Source: Niallia taxi
Lineage (GTDB): Bacteria; Bacillota; Bacilli; Bacillales; Cytobacillaceae
Direction: 5' to 3'
Length of the DNA stretch: 64,000 bases
NCBI RefSeq assembly: GCF_032818155.1
Contig: NZ_CP102589.1
Coordinates: 3,396,001 to 3,460,000, forward strand
Position 1 is the first letter of the stretch; every line of letters begins with the position of its first letter. Shown in pieces: positions 33,755 to 42,462 of this stretch. The position numbers and the translations under genes are program-made. The notes under the pieces were generated by a model. It ran no database searches. It worked only from the letters and a program-made list of their open reading frames with translations, and was not told the DNA's origin.

Positions 33755-33773
33755 TATACGAAAAAAAATTTCT
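33755..33773 (-). promoter_or_regulatory. gntP promoter -10 abutting a GAAAWnTTTC palindrome
   Basis: On the plus strand GAAAAAAAATTTC (33761-33773) is preceded by TATTATAC; read on the minus strand this is TTTCGTATAATA, identical to the arrangement at the 6PGDH promoter. A related TGAAAAAAATATTTT lies at about 33792. Confidence 0.55.
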
Positions 33774-33929
33774 TTCATCAACTATTATTTATGAAAAAAA
33801 TATTTTAACAATTTAAATTCTTGCCTCTTTTTTAATTTATCTCATTATTCCTTTTTAAATAATGGGATAAAAAATGAAATTTAATAAACAATAAACTAAG
33901 AAAAAAAATATCCTATTGGAGGTATCATC

Positions 33930-34784
33930 TTGTATTTCTATAAAGAAGACTTAATTAATGTAATCGTTCCTGATAAGCCAGACCCAGCTGCTGCCAAAGT
34001 GCTTCAAGAAGCATTAGGAGGCAGATTTGGCGAAATGAGAACGATGATGCAGTTCTCCTTCCAAAGCGCTAACTTCCGTGGAAAGGCGAAGCAATACCGT
34101 GACTTAATCCGCGGCGTTTTTCTTGAAGAGCTAAGCCATGTGGAGCTTGTTCAAACAACCATTAATCAACTTCTAAATGGTTCTGGCGATATTGGTGTAG
34201 GTTCTGTGGGCGAAAGCGATGCACCACTTCATATCGCAACAGAAAATGTGAATCCACATCATTATATTATGGGTGCACAGGCCTCACTTCCTGTTGATGC
34301 TGCTGGAAACCCTTGGACAGGTGCTTATGTATACAGCCATGGCAATTTAGTCGCAGATCTTCTTGATAATTTAGTTCTTGAATCAACAGGTGTCCTGCAA
34401 AAATCACGCTTATATGAAATGAGTTCAAATAAAACATTCCGTGAAACTTTAGCATTCTTGATTGTTCGTGACAATGCGCATCAAAATGCATTTGCAAAAG
34501 CGCTCGAAACATTAGGTGTAAACTGGGCAAAGCTATTCCCTGTTCCAAATTATGATATTAATAAATATCCAGAATGCCGTAAATATGTTGATTTAGGCTT
34601 CCATAATGCCCAATTCAACTTCCGTCTTGATCCTACTAGAATTGGTGAAATATACCAAGGTGAATCTCCAAGCAGAAATAAAGGCGAGCTTAAAGTAATA
34701 GAACCTCCACAAGGCTATCCTGTCCCTGAGCTTCCTGATATGCCGAATGAACATAGCCCTGGTTTGTATGATCTGAATAACTGA
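33930..34784 (+). CDS. Manganese catalase
   Basis: Non-heme dimanganese catalase of 284 residues. A four-helix ferritin-like core carries metal motifs FLEELSHVELVQ near residues 66-77 (ExxH) and a later RDNAHQNAF near 175-183; ALGGRFGEMRTMMQF near 29-43 and SHGNLVADLLDNL near 130-142 are conserved. It resembles B. subtilis YdbD and CotJC. The start codon is TTG, preceded by TTGGAGGTATCATC; no in-frame ATG fits. A terminator follows. No PerR box is recognised upstream. Probably a cytoplasmic or spore peroxide defence enzyme. Confidence 0.92.
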   Translation: MYFYKEDLINVIVPDKPDPAAAKVLQEALGGRFGEMRTMMQFSFQSANFRGKAKQYRDLIRGVFLEELSHVELVQTTINQLLNGSGDIGVGSVGESDAPLHIATENVNPHHYIMGAQASLPVDAAGNPWTGAYVYSHGNLVADLLDNLVLESTGVLQKSRLYEMSSNKTFRETLAFLIVRDNAHQNAFAKALETLGVNWAKLFPVPNYDINKYPECRKYVDLGFHNAQFNFRLDPTRIGEIYQGESPSRNKGELKVIEPPQGYPVPELPDMPNEHSPGLYDLNN

Positions 34785-34793
34785 TTTATTAAG

Positions 34794-34822
34794 AGACCCT
34801 GATGTTTACAGGGTCTTTTTTT
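34794..34822 (+). terminator. Terminator of the Mn catalase gene
   Basis: Arms AGACCCTG (34794-34801) and CAGGGTCT (34809-34816) followed by a T run. Confidence 0.85.
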
Positions 34823-34946
34823 GGTAAATTAATCCGTTTTCCTTCTATATTAAATAGGTCTTTGTATCGTTTATTATTTTCTCATCATTTTTTTAACTTC
34901 TTTTAATGTTACTCCCTATAATTTATGCGAAGATAGCTCATGCGAT

Positions 34947-34966
34947 ATAGTTCGTATACGAACTAT
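34947..34966. promoter_or_regulatory. Perfect 20-bp palindrome, candidate MarR operator
   Basis: ATAGTTCGTATACGAACTAT is fully self-complementary and is followed three bases later by TTGACA (34969-34974). Position and symmetry are those of an autoregulatory MarR-family operator for the marR-emrAB-like operon. Confidence 0.7.
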
Positions 34967-35043
34967 TTTTGACAAGCTATTAATTCCAGCATTTTTTGTG
35001 TCTGGTTGGGTATTTTATTTCGTAAGGGAACAGGAGGCATAAT

Positions 35044-35496
35044 GTGAAAGAGGCTTTAAATAATGAGTTGATAAGATCCTACGCAAAAATCAATAAGGCT
35101 TACTATCAGCTTCTCAAAGAAGATGCAGATCAGATGGGTTTGACTGCTGTTCAACTTAAAGCATTATATCGGGTTTCTTTTCAAGCGAATATAAGCTTAG
35201 GTGAGCTTGCAGACAAATTGCGTCTGACAAAAAGCACAGTCAGTGGTGTTATCGACCGCCTTGTACAGCAGGATATGATTGAACGAACAACTCAAGCTAA
35301 TGATCGAAGAGCCGTTAATCTGCATCTAACTAAGCTTGGACATGAGAAACTTGAAGCATTGATGCAAACTGACTCTGTTGTTGCCCGGAAGATCAAAGAA
35401 ATAATGCAATTCCCTGAAGAGGACATCCAAAAACTGCTAGAATTAAACAACAAAATTTTAACGATTCTCAATTCTAAGGAGGACTTACAAGAATGA
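35044..35496 (+). CDS. MarR-family transcriptional regulator
   Basis: Winged-helix regulator of 150 residues. The DNA-binding part reads LGELADKLRLTKSTVSGVID (about 57-76) with the wing DRRAVNLHLTKLG (about 95-107). It starts with GTG, preceded by AGGAGG and six bases; the overlapping ATG is followed at once by TGA. Its stop overlaps the start of the HlyD-like gene (ATGA), so it is translationally coupled to the pump it most likely represses. A perfect palindrome lies 78 bp upstream. Confidence 0.92.
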   Translation: MKEALNNELIRSYAKINKAYYQLLKEDADQMGLTAVQLKALYRVSFQANISLGELADKLRLTKSTVSGVIDRLVQQDMIERTTQANDRRAVNLHLTKLGHEKLEALMQTDSVVARKIKEIMQFPEEDIQKLLELNNKILTILNSKEDLQE

Positions 35497-36143
35497 ACGC
35501 AAGACGCATGATACTTATTAACATCATCCTACTTATTGTTTTAGTGGGCGGCGGTTTTACAGGTTATTATTTCTATGATAAATCTGTTTCTTACATCTCA
35601 ACAGATAATGCCCAAATTACGGGACAACAAGTGAGCATTGCTTCACCTGCAACAGGTAAATTAACAGCATGGAGCGGCGATGTCGGCGAGAAGTTTGGCA
35701 AAAATGAAAAAATCGGTACAGTAGAAGTAACAACTGAAACTGGAACATCAAAAATTAATGTTAATGTTCCTGCCAACAGCACTGTTGTTCAATCAACAGC
35801 AGTAGAAAATTCTTTTGTTGCAGCAGGTACTTCTTTAGCTAAAGCATATGACATGAATAACTTATGGGTTACAGCAAACGTTGATGAAACAGACTTAAAT
35901 GACGTAAAGGTTGGCCAAGACGTTGATCTATATGTAGATGCATACCCTGATACAACTTTAACTGGTAAAGTAGAATCTTTAGGCTTAGCAACATCAAGCA
36001 CATTCTCATTGCTTCCTAGCAGCAATTCATCAGGCGACTACACAAAAGAAACGCAAGTCATTCCTGTTAAAGTCTCAATTGATAACTATGGTGGTTTAGA
36101 TTTAGTTCCTGGTATGAACGTAACTGTGCGAATTCATAAGTAG
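35493..36143 (+). CDS. HlyD/EmrA-like membrane fusion protein, short form
   Basis: Single-pass membrane protein of 216 residues: N-terminal helix ILINIILLIVLVGGGFTGYYFY (about 7-28 region), then YISTDNAQITGQQVSIASP, the biotinyl-lipoyl-like beta fold and a beta-barrel part with LWVTANVDETDLNDVKVG. The long coiled-coil hairpin seen in Gram-negative EmrA is absent, in keeping with a single-membrane cell. It is coupled to the regulator by ATGA overlap and to the MFS gene downstream by near contact. Assists drug or metabolite efflux by the MFS partner. Confidence 0.88.
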   Translation: MNARRMILINIILLIVLVGGGFTGYYFYDKSVSYISTDNAQITGQQVSIASPATGKLTAWSGDVGEKFGKNEKIGTVEVTTETGTSKINVNVPANSTVVQSTAVENSFVAAGTSLAKAYDMNNLWVTANVDETDLNDVKVGQDVDLYVDAYPDTTLTGKVESLGLATSSTFSLLPSSNSSGDYTKETQVIPVKVSIDNYGGLDLVPGMNVTVRIHK

Positions 36144-36152
36144 GTGATGACG

Positions 36153-38003
36153 ATGACGATATATATCGCAAGCTATGCAGTTATCAGCATTATATTGCTT
36201 CTCACCATAAACTACCTGATTAGGAAGCAAAGCAGAAAACCAAAACAGGAAAAAGTAAGCAATAGCAGACAGGATGAACCTATCCAAGAAAATGAAGTTT
36301 CTCATAGCTCCATTGGGCAAGAAGATAGTCCGATGGAGGAAGCAATAAATGAAACATTAAGCAAGTCTGCGATTACAGAACCTGCGTTAGAGTATGTCAG
36401 TGATCCAGATAATGCTGAAAAACATGACGAAAAAGAAATACCTGTTAAAGAAAAAGACATTAAACAACAAGCAAGAGTAGATTTTGAAGGCAGTAAAGGA
36501 AAAATCATCGCTGCCGTTATGCTGGGTGCATTCGTTGCAATTCTTAACCAAACATTATTGAATGTAGCTATCCCGCATATTATGAACGATTTGAATGTCT
36601 CAACAAGTACTGTTCAGTGGTTGACAACTGGCTATATGCTGACAAATGGTGTGTTTATTCCAATCACTCCGTTCTTAATCAGCAAGCTTGGAACGAGAAA
36701 GCTGCTCATACTCGCTATGTCTGCTTTCACCATTGGCTCATTAGTATGTTCTGTCTCTACAGGCTTCAGTATGCTAATGATTGGACGTGTCATCCAGGCA
36801 GCTGGTGCTGGTGTTATTATGCCTCTGCTAATGACAACATTCTTGACTATCTTCCCACCTGAAAAACGTGGTACTGCAATGGGGATCATGGGGGTTGCGA
36901 TGATTTTTGCTCCTGCTATCGGTCCTACACTTTCAGGATGGCTAATTGGTCATTATTCATGGAGAGTATTATTTGATCTTGTTATTCCTTTTGGAATCAT
37001 TGATTTAGTCATTGCTACTATTTGGATGAAGGATGTTACACCACGCACAAATCCAAAATTCGATTTATGGGGATTTGTCACTTCTACTATCGGATTAGGC
37101 TTCTTGCTTTATGGCTTCAGTGAAGCTGGTAATGATGGCTGGGACAGTGGTGTAGTTATTGGTTCTCTTATCACGGGTATTGTATTCTTAGCTCTGTTCG
37201 TTTGGCGTGAATTTACTACTGAAACTCCTATGCTTGATCTAAGGGTTTTCAAGTACGATATTTATGCATTAACTACAGTAGTAAGCATGGTTGTCAACAT
37301 GGCAATGTTTGCTGGTATGATTCTACTTCCAGTTTACCTTCAAAACATTCGCGGCTTTACCGCATTGGATTCTGGTTTATTGATGCTTCCAGGAGCTATC
37401 GTAATGGGGATTATGTCGCCGATTGCTGGTAAGCTGTTCGACAGATTTGGTGCAAGACCACTTGCAATCATTGGGTTGGTTATCACTGTTTTGACAACAT
37501 GGGGCTTTACACAATTGAGCATGCAAACAACCTATGGACATATCATGATGCTATATATTTTCCGTATGTTCGGAATGTCCTTCATCATGATGACAGTTAT
37601 GACAGAGGGTATGAACCAGTTGCCAATGCATTTGACAAGCCATGGTACAGCAGCCTCAAACACGGCTAGAACTGTTGCAGGAAGTATTGGAACAGCATTC
37701 CTTGTTACTGTTATGACAAACAGGTCTACATTCCATACTGCTAATTACAGTAATATTATCACAAGCGATAATCCGTTTATTGCTGAAAAACTAGGTCAGC
37801 TTGGTCAAGGATTCGCAGCATTAGCTGGTATTCCTTCAAGCTCTGGTCAAGCACTTGCTGTTTCTACTATTTATGGAAAAGCAGTAATGCAAGCAACAAT
37901 TGACGGAATAAACGATGCCTTTATCGTCGCAACAGGCATCTCAGCACTAGCACTTCTTTTGGCGTTCTTCATAAGAAGATCAACACCAAGAAAAGTTAAG
38001 TAA
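36153..38003 (+). CDS. DHA2-family MFS efflux pump (EmrB-like) with N-terminal extension
   Basis: Drug:proton antiporter of the 14-helix DHA2 group, about 617 residues. The MFS core begins near residue 115 (GKIIAAVMLGAFVAILNQTLL), with motif A-like SKLGTRKLLILAM and the motif C text MIFAPAIGPTLSGWLIG. Ahead of it is an unusual extension: one extra hydrophobic helix at the very N-terminus (IASYAVISIILLLTINYLI) and an acidic/charged linker of about 80 residues. The ATG at 36153 gives the best spacing from TAAGTAGGTGA; GTG 36144 and ATG 36147 are alternatives. Third gene of the MarR operon. Confidence 0.9.
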   Translation: MTIYIASYAVISIILLLTINYLIRKQSRKPKQEKVSNSRQDEPIQENEVSHSSIGQEDSPMEEAINETLSKSAITEPALEYVSDPDNAEKHDEKEIPVKEKDIKQQARVDFEGSKGKIIAAVMLGAFVAILNQTLLNVAIPHIMNDLNVSTSTVQWLTTGYMLTNGVFIPITPFLISKLGTRKLLILAMSAFTIGSLVCSVSTGFSMLMIGRVIQAAGAGVIMPLLMTTFLTIFPPEKRGTAMGIMGVAMIFAPAIGPTLSGWLIGHYSWRVLFDLVIPFGIIDLVIATIWMKDVTPRTNPKFDLWGFVTSTIGLGFLLYGFSEAGNDGWDSGVVIGSLITGIVFLALFVWREFTTETPMLDLRVFKYDIYALTTVVSMVVNMAMFAGMILLPVYLQNIRGFTALDSGLLMLPGAIVMGIMSPIAGKLFDRFGARPLAIIGLVITVLTTWGFTQLSMQTTYGHIMMLYIFRMFGMSFIMMTVMTEGMNQLPMHLTSHGTAASNTARTVAGSIGTAFLVTVMTNRSTFHTANYSNIITSDNPFIAEKLGQLGQGFAALAGIPSSSGQALAVSTIYGKAVMQATIDGINDAFIVATGISALALLLAFFIRRSTPRKVK

Positions 38004-38008
38004 TACAA

Positions 38009-38044
38009 AAGAGGCTATGAAATTGAAATTTCATAGCCTCTTTG
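38009..38044. terminator. Bidirectional terminator between efflux gene and fabI
   Basis: Perfect 15-bp arms AAAGAGGCTATGAAA (38009-38023) and TTTCATAGCCTCTTT (38030-38044). Confidence 0.85.
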
Positions 38045-38053
38045 TTTTATTCA

Positions 38054-38833
38054 TTAGCCAAGGATGTTATAGCCTGAATCTACATAAATAATTTCGCCTG
38101 TAACTCCTCTTGACAGCTCACTGATCATCGCCAATGTCATATCGCCGACCTCATCCTGTGTAACGTTTCGTTTCAGTGGAGATGTTTCTTCAATTTTATG
38201 AAGAATAGCATTAAATGAACCGACACCCTTTGCAGCAAGTGTACGAATTGCACCAGCAGAAATAGCATTTACGCGAATATTATCTTTACCCATTTCTAAT
38301 GCCAAATACTTAACAGATGACTCAAGTGCAGCTTTAGCAACACCCATAACGTTATATCCGCTCACAGCACGTTCAGCGCCAAGATAGCTCATTGTTGTAA
38401 CAGTTCCGCCTTCTGTCATGTAAGGCTTCGCTTCCCTTGCTACAGCAATTAAAGAATACGCACTAGTATCCTGTGCAAATGCATAACCTTCTCTTGAAGT
38501 ATTAATAAAATCGCCTTTTAAATCCTCAGAATGAGCAAACGCCACAGAATGAACAACTCCGTGAATGACTCCTACTTTTGAGCCAATTTCTTGGAATGCA
38601 TTCTTAATGCTGTCATCACTGTTTACATCACATTGAACAATTAACTTAGCATCGTAACTGTTATCTGACAATAATTTAGTTAATTTACTAAGTGAGCGAT
38701 CAAGTCGGTATGTAAATATTAAATTTGCACCAGCCTTAAACAAGGATTTAGCAACACCCCAAGCAAGACTCCGCTCATTTGCAACACCCATTATGACGAT
38801 GTTTTTGCCTTTTATTTTTAATAAATCTTCCAT
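38054..38833 (-). CDS. fabI: Enoyl-ACP reductase FabI, paralogue 1
   Basis: NAD(P)H-dependent reduction of trans-2-enoyl-ACP, the last step of fatty acid elongation. The 259-residue SDR has GVANERSLAWGVAKSL (about 17-32), SVAFAHSEDLKGDF near 97-110, the active-site tyrosines in SYLGAERAVSGYNVMGVAK (Y-x6-K) and SAGAIRTLAAKG. It is clearly FabI, not FabL. A second, different FabI is encoded at 57790-58563. A FapR-type box lies upstream, so both would answer to malonyl-CoA. AGGAGG precedes the ATG. Confidence 0.9.
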   Translation of the reverse strand: MEDLLKIKGKNIVIMGVANERSLAWGVAKSLFKAGANLIFTYRLDRSLSKLTKLLSDNSYDAKLIVQCDVNSDDSIKNAFQEIGSKVGVIHGVVHSVAFAHSEDLKGDFINTSREGYAFAQDTSAYSLIAVAREAKPYMTEGGTVTTMSYLGAERAVSGYNVMGVAKAALESSVKYLALEMGKDNIRVNAISAGAIRTLAAKGVGSFNAILHKIEETSPLKRNVTQDEVGDMTLAMISELSRGVTGEIIYVDSGYNILG

Positions 38834-38881
38834 ATTGTCCTCCTAATTTGACAAGTCACTTTCACAATCTTACACCTAGTT

Positions 38882-38899
38882 TTAGTACTTGGTTCTAAT
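38882..38899 (-). promoter_or_regulatory. FapR-type operator upstream of fabI paralogue 1
   Basis: TTAGTACTTGGTTCTAAT closely resembles the FapR consensus TTAGTACCTRGTNNTAA, about 50 bp before the start. Confidence 0.7.
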
Positions 38900-39103
38900 A
38901 CTATTATAGCATAAACCAACATTAAATAAGCCACTCGGCTTGTTAAATTGACATTTCACTTTTCCTCCCTCCTTATTATGGCTAAGTATATGTTATAAAA
39001 ACTAAGTGTTACGCAATTCGTCTCTTATTAGGATTTCTTAAAAGGATAAAACAGCAGGACCAAAACAATACTAAGCCTATAAAAGTTTTGGGAGGTGAAC
39101 AGC

Positions 39104-39307
39104 TTGACCGAACTTACAATAAAGGAATTGGCATTTATTGAGGACGAGATTCGCGCTGAGACGATTACTGCTAAAACATTGAATTGGTGTGCAGCACAAT
39201 GTCATGATGAGACGCTAAAAAGCACACTCGAAGCTATGGCAGAAAAACATCAGCTAAAGATTGCTGATCTGTCTCAATATTTTAACAGAACGTCAAATAT
39301 TCAATAA
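39104..39307 (+). CDS. Small CotF-like/spore-associated helical protein
   Basis: Helical protein of 67 residues (from TTG 39104), rich in acidic and alanine residues: TIKELAFIEDEIRAETITAKTLNWCAAQC then a second helix ending LSQYFN. It looks like the first helix pair of the CotF/coat ferritin-like family and lies 21 bp upstream of a CotF-domain gene. I choose TTG 39104 because GGAGG lies eight bases upstream; the GTG at 39095 overlaps this site. Spore coat role is inferred from the neighbour. Confidence 0.6.
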   Translation: MTELTIKELAFIEDEIRAETITAKTLNWCAAQCHDETLKSTLEAMAEKHQLKIADLSQYFNRTSNIQ

Positions 39308-39328
39308 ACTGCGTAAAGGATGGATGAA

Positions 39329-39625
39329 ATGCCAAACAATATCGAAGGGCGCGGCCTGACGGACAGGGAAATGCTCCAGCTTTGTTTAGAGCTTGAGAAA
39401 GGGCGCTGTCACAGTATTAGCACTGTCATACTAGAAACGACACACCAAGGGCTCCGTGAGATTTATGAGCAGGCCTTTGCAAATGCAAGCTCAAACCAAT
39501 ACGAGCTTTTTACCATTATGAATGAAAAAGGCTGGTATAAAACAGAAAAAGCGTCAATAGAACAAATTAGTAACGTACAGGAGCTAATGCAAAATAATTT
39601 GCATCCTGATGATACATTTAAATAA
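39329..39625 (+). CDS. CotF-family spore coat protein
   Basis: Protein of 98 residues with the Coat_F helical bundle: LTDREMLQLCLELEKGRCHS, ETTHQGLREIYEQAF and YELFTIMNEKGWYKTEKAS, the last being the family's MNxKGWY end motif. ATG 39329 is eight bases after AAAGGA. Together with the preceding small gene it forms a two-gene unit typical of coat protein pairs. Likely a coat or spore-surface protein made in the mother cell. Confidence 0.78.
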   Translation: MPNNIEGRGLTDREMLQLCLELEKGRCHSISTVILETTHQGLREIYEQAFANASSNQYELFTIMNEKGWYKTEKASIEQISNVQELMQNNLHPDDTFK

Positions 39626-39635
39626 GAAATCAAAA

Positions 39636-39665
39636 GGGATGGAATAACATATTATTCACCATCCC
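39636..39665. terminator. Weak hairpin after the CotF-like gene
   Basis: Arms GGGATGG and CCATCCC (39636-39642 and 39659-39665). No T run follows on the plus strand, so termination is uncertain. Confidence 0.35.
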
Positions 39666-39734
39666 TAAAAAGAAATAATTTATTCTAACTTTAACCCAAT
39701 GGACCTTATGTTTAATAAATGATTCCAGACTTTA

Positions 39735-39785
39735 AAAGTAGTCCGTTCCATTGCGTGTGTCCTCCGCTCCATTCCACTAAAATGT
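39735..39785 (-). repeat. Remnant of the dispersed intergenic repeat (copy 4)
   Basis: On the minus strand TTAGTGGAATGGAGCGGAGG, ACAC and then CGCAATGGAACGGACTA join two blocks that are about 110 bp apart in copies 1-3, so the GC-rich core has been deleted. The surrounding stretch 39626-40243 holds no gene; the rest is AT-rich and I recognise nothing else in it. Confidence 0.6.
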
Positions 39786-40243
39786 TTAAAGTAAAAACCA
39801 AACTAAAAGTCTGCCACGCTTAAAAAAGTTTTGATTATGATAGCTTAAACACTTATTGTCCAGCCATGTTTTACGTTTTTTACAAGCTCCAAAAATCTCC
39901 AAGAAGCACATGTAACAAATCCATGCTAATTTTAAGAAAAATGACGATTTTAAGCATTAGAAAGGAATTTATAAGAAAAAATAAGACGATTAAAAAAATC
40001 ATTTCTTATCATGCAAACTCTTTCATTTTTAAAAAATCAAAGTTTGTCTGTACATCCTCTCATTTAATGTCGGAGATAATATTATTTATTCTTAAAATCA
40101 TATCTGTACAATTTTACATTTATTTAGTATGATTTTAATTATGTTTTATGTCAGATTATCTTACATACAAACAAATGTTTATCAAAAAGGATTTATTTAT
40201 CCTAGTTTTCCAACATAGAAAAAGTACAAAAGGAGCTATATGA

Positions 40244-41701
40244 ATGAAGATAAAAACAAGATTTCCAAAGTTAATTTTGTTCTTTGTAGTTTTACTGACT
40301 ACGTTAAGTATGCTTTCTCCCCTAACAAATGTGAAGGCTGCAGAAAAAACATATCAGATTGCTACAGATATTACTTTTGCTCCATTTGAATTCCAAGATA
40401 CGAGTGGTGAGTTCGTTGGAATTGATATGGACCTTGTTGCAGCAATTGCTAAAGACCAAGGATTTAAATATGAAATAAAACCACTTGGCTTTAACGCTGC
40501 AGTTCAAGCACTTGAATCTAAACAAGTAGATGCAGTTATTGCGGGAATGAGCATAACTGATGAAAGAAAAATAAAATTTAACTTCTCTGACCCGTATTTC
40601 GATTCAGGAATAATTATGGCCGTTAGTGAAGGTAATGATGATGTTTCCTCTTATAATGATTTAAAAGGCAAAAAAGTTGCAGTAAAAACTGGTACAGAAG
40701 GTGCCAGCTTCGCTGAAAGTATTAAAGATAAATATGGTTTTTCTATTGTTACATTTGATGACTCTGCAAACATGTACGAAGATGTAAAAACAGGAAACTC
40801 TGTTGCTGTTTTTGACGATTATCCTGTATTAGCATACGGAATTAAGCAAGGAAATGGCTTAAAAAGCGTTACAGATAAAGAAGCAGGTGCTTCTTATGGC
40901 TTCGCCGTTTCAAAAGGTGAAAATGCAGAGCTTTTAGAAATGTTCAACACAGGTCTTGCTAACTTAAAAGCAAGTGGTGAATACCAGAAGATAATGGATA
41001 AATATTTAGAAACTGGCTCTAACACTGCTGCTACAGAAGACACTGGGTTTTTCGGTCTATTGAAAGAAAGCATGCCTAGCTTAATGACAGGTTTAAAAAT
41101 GACATTAATCCTAACTGTTGTTTCCTTAATTATTGCAACAATAGTTGGTATTGTTTTCGGATTAATGCGTATTGCAAAAAGTAGATTATTAAGCACTATT
41201 GCTATGATTTATATTGATATTTTCCGTGGTACACCATTGATTGTCCAAGCATTCTTTATTTACTTCGGTATTCCAGCAGCATTTGATTTCCGTATTACTG
41301 CATTTGTCGCTGGCCTGATCACATTGAGCTTAAATGCTGGTGCTTATATGGCAGAAATCGTCCGCGGCGGTATTCAATCCGTTGACAAGGGACAGATGGA
41401 GGCTGCACGAAGCTTAGGTCTTCCATACGGTAAGGCTATGTTGAAGGTAGTACTACCACAAGCAATTCAATTAATGATCCCGGCATTTATTAACCAGTTC
41501 GTTATCACATTGAAGGACACCTCTATCCTGTCTATTATTGGCATAAACGAGTTGACGCAAAGCGGTAAGATTATTATTGCAAGAAATCTAGAATCATTCC
41601 AAATGTGGATTATCGTCGGCATTATTTACTTTATTGTTATCATGATCTTAACAAAAGTATCGAATGTTCTAGAGAGGAGGATAAAAAATGGCAAAGCTTA
41701 A
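40244..41701 (+). CDS. Amino-acid ABC transporter, fused binding protein and permease
   Basis: A single 485-residue chain with a signal sequence (about 1-32, ending VKAAEK), a family 3 amino-acid binding domain (about 34-260: [33 protein letters not shown]) and a HisM/GlnP-type permease domain (about 275-485: [39 protein letters not shown]). Such fusions are known from GlnP of lactic acid bacteria. The binding domain would be displayed outside, tethered to the permease. AGGAGC precedes ATG 40244. The ATPase gene overlaps the 3' end by 14 bp. Substrate is probably glutamine or another polar amino acid, unresolved. Confidence 0.9.
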   Translation: MKIKTRFPKLILFFVVLLTTLSMLSPLTNVKAAEKTYQIATDITFAPFEFQDTSGEFVGIDMDLVAAIAKDQGFKYEIKPLGFNAAVQALESKQVDAVIAGMSITDERKIKFNFSDPYFDSGIIMAVSEGNDDVSSYNDLKGKKVAVKTGTEGASFAESIKDKYGFSIVTFDDSANMYEDVKTGNSVAVFDDYPVLAYGIKQGNGLKSVTDKEAGASYGFAVSKGENAELLEMFNTGLANLKASGEYQKIMDKYLETGSNTAATEDTGFFGLLKESMPSLMTGLKMTLILTVVSLIIATIVGIVFGLMRIAKSRLLSTIAMIYIDIFRGTPLIVQAFFIYFGIPAAFDFRITAFVAGLITLSLNAGAYMAEIVRGGIQSVDKGQMEAARSLGLPYGKAMLKVVLPQAIQLMIPAFINQFVITLKDTSILSIIGINELTQSGKIIIARNLESFQMWIIVGIIYFIVIMILTKVSNVLERRIKNGKA

Positions 41702-42416
41702 TGTCACTAATTTGAAAAAATCATATGGCAGCCTTGAAGTGTTAAAATCAATTGATATGCAGGTCCAAGAAGGAGAAGTTGTATGTCTGATCGGCCCTTC
41801 TGGTTCTGGAAAAAGCACATTGCTGCGCTGCTTGAATATGCTTGAGGAAGTAACAAGCGGAGAAGTTGTTGTTAATGCTCAAAAGCTGACAGATAAAAAC
41901 ACGGATATCAACAAAGTCAGAGAAAATATCGGCATGGTATTTCAGCATTTTAACCTCTTCCCAAACTTGAATGTCTTAGGAAATATTACACTTGCTCCTG
42001 TTGAATTGAAAAAGGCATCGAAGGAACAAGCTAAAGAAAAAGCCCTTCAGCTTTTAGAGCGTGTTGGATTAAAGGATAAAGCATCTGAAAACCCAGCTAG
42101 ATTATCTGGTGGTCAAAAGCAACGTGTGGCTATTGCACGCGCGCTTGCTATGAACCCTGATATTATGCTGTTTGATGAACCAACAAGTGCCCTTGACCCT
42201 GAAATGGTCGGAGAAGTGCTAAACGTTATTAAGCAATTGGCACAAGAAGGCATGACGATGGTTATTGTGACACATGAAATGGGCTTTGCACGCGAAGTGG
42301 CAGACAGAGTCATATTTATGGATGGCGGTTATATTGTCGAAGAAGGAACTCCACAAGAGATTTTCGGCAATCCGCAAAACGAACGTACACAGGACTTTTT
42401 AAACAAAGTACTTTAA
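41688..42416 (+). CDS. Amino-acid ABC transporter ATPase (GlnQ-like)
   Basis: ATPase of 242 residues: Walker [10 protein letters not shown] near 34-42, Q-loop [13 protein letters not shown], signature [19 protein letters not shown], Walker [20 protein letters not shown] and H-loop VTHEMGFA. The [11 protein letters not shown] text is typical of polar amino-acid importers. It starts within the end of the fused permease gene, with GAGAGGAGG upstream, so the two subunits are coupled. A bidirectional terminator follows. Confidence 0.93.
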   Translation: MAKLNVTNLKKSYGSLEVLKSIDMQVQEGEVVCLIGPSGSGKSTLLRCLNMLEEVTSGEVVVNAQKLTDKNTDINKVRENIGMVFQHFNLFPNLNVLGNITLAPVELKKASKEQAKEKALQLLERVGLKDKASENPARLSGGQKQRVAIARALAMNPDIMLFDEPTSALDPEMVGEVLNVIKQLAQEGMTMVIVTHEMGFAREVADRVIFMDGGYIVEEGTPQEIFGNPQNERTQDFLNKVL

Positions 42417-42424
42417 TAAAAAAA

Positions 42425-42460
42425 GAGGCCTACCTTTTTAAAGGTACGCCTCCTTTTTTT
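42425..42460. terminator. Bidirectional terminator between ABC and SDR genes
   Basis: Stem GAGGC-TACCTTT with AAAGGTA-GCCTC (one unpaired base each side), flanked by A and T runs. Confidence 0.8.
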
Positions 42461-42462
42461 TA

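Noticed and set aside
39866..40132. Open frame of 88 codons upstream of the amino-acid ABC operon
   Set aside because: Lys/Ile/Phe-rich translation of AT-rich DNA with no ribosome site and no recognisable family; treated as non-coding.
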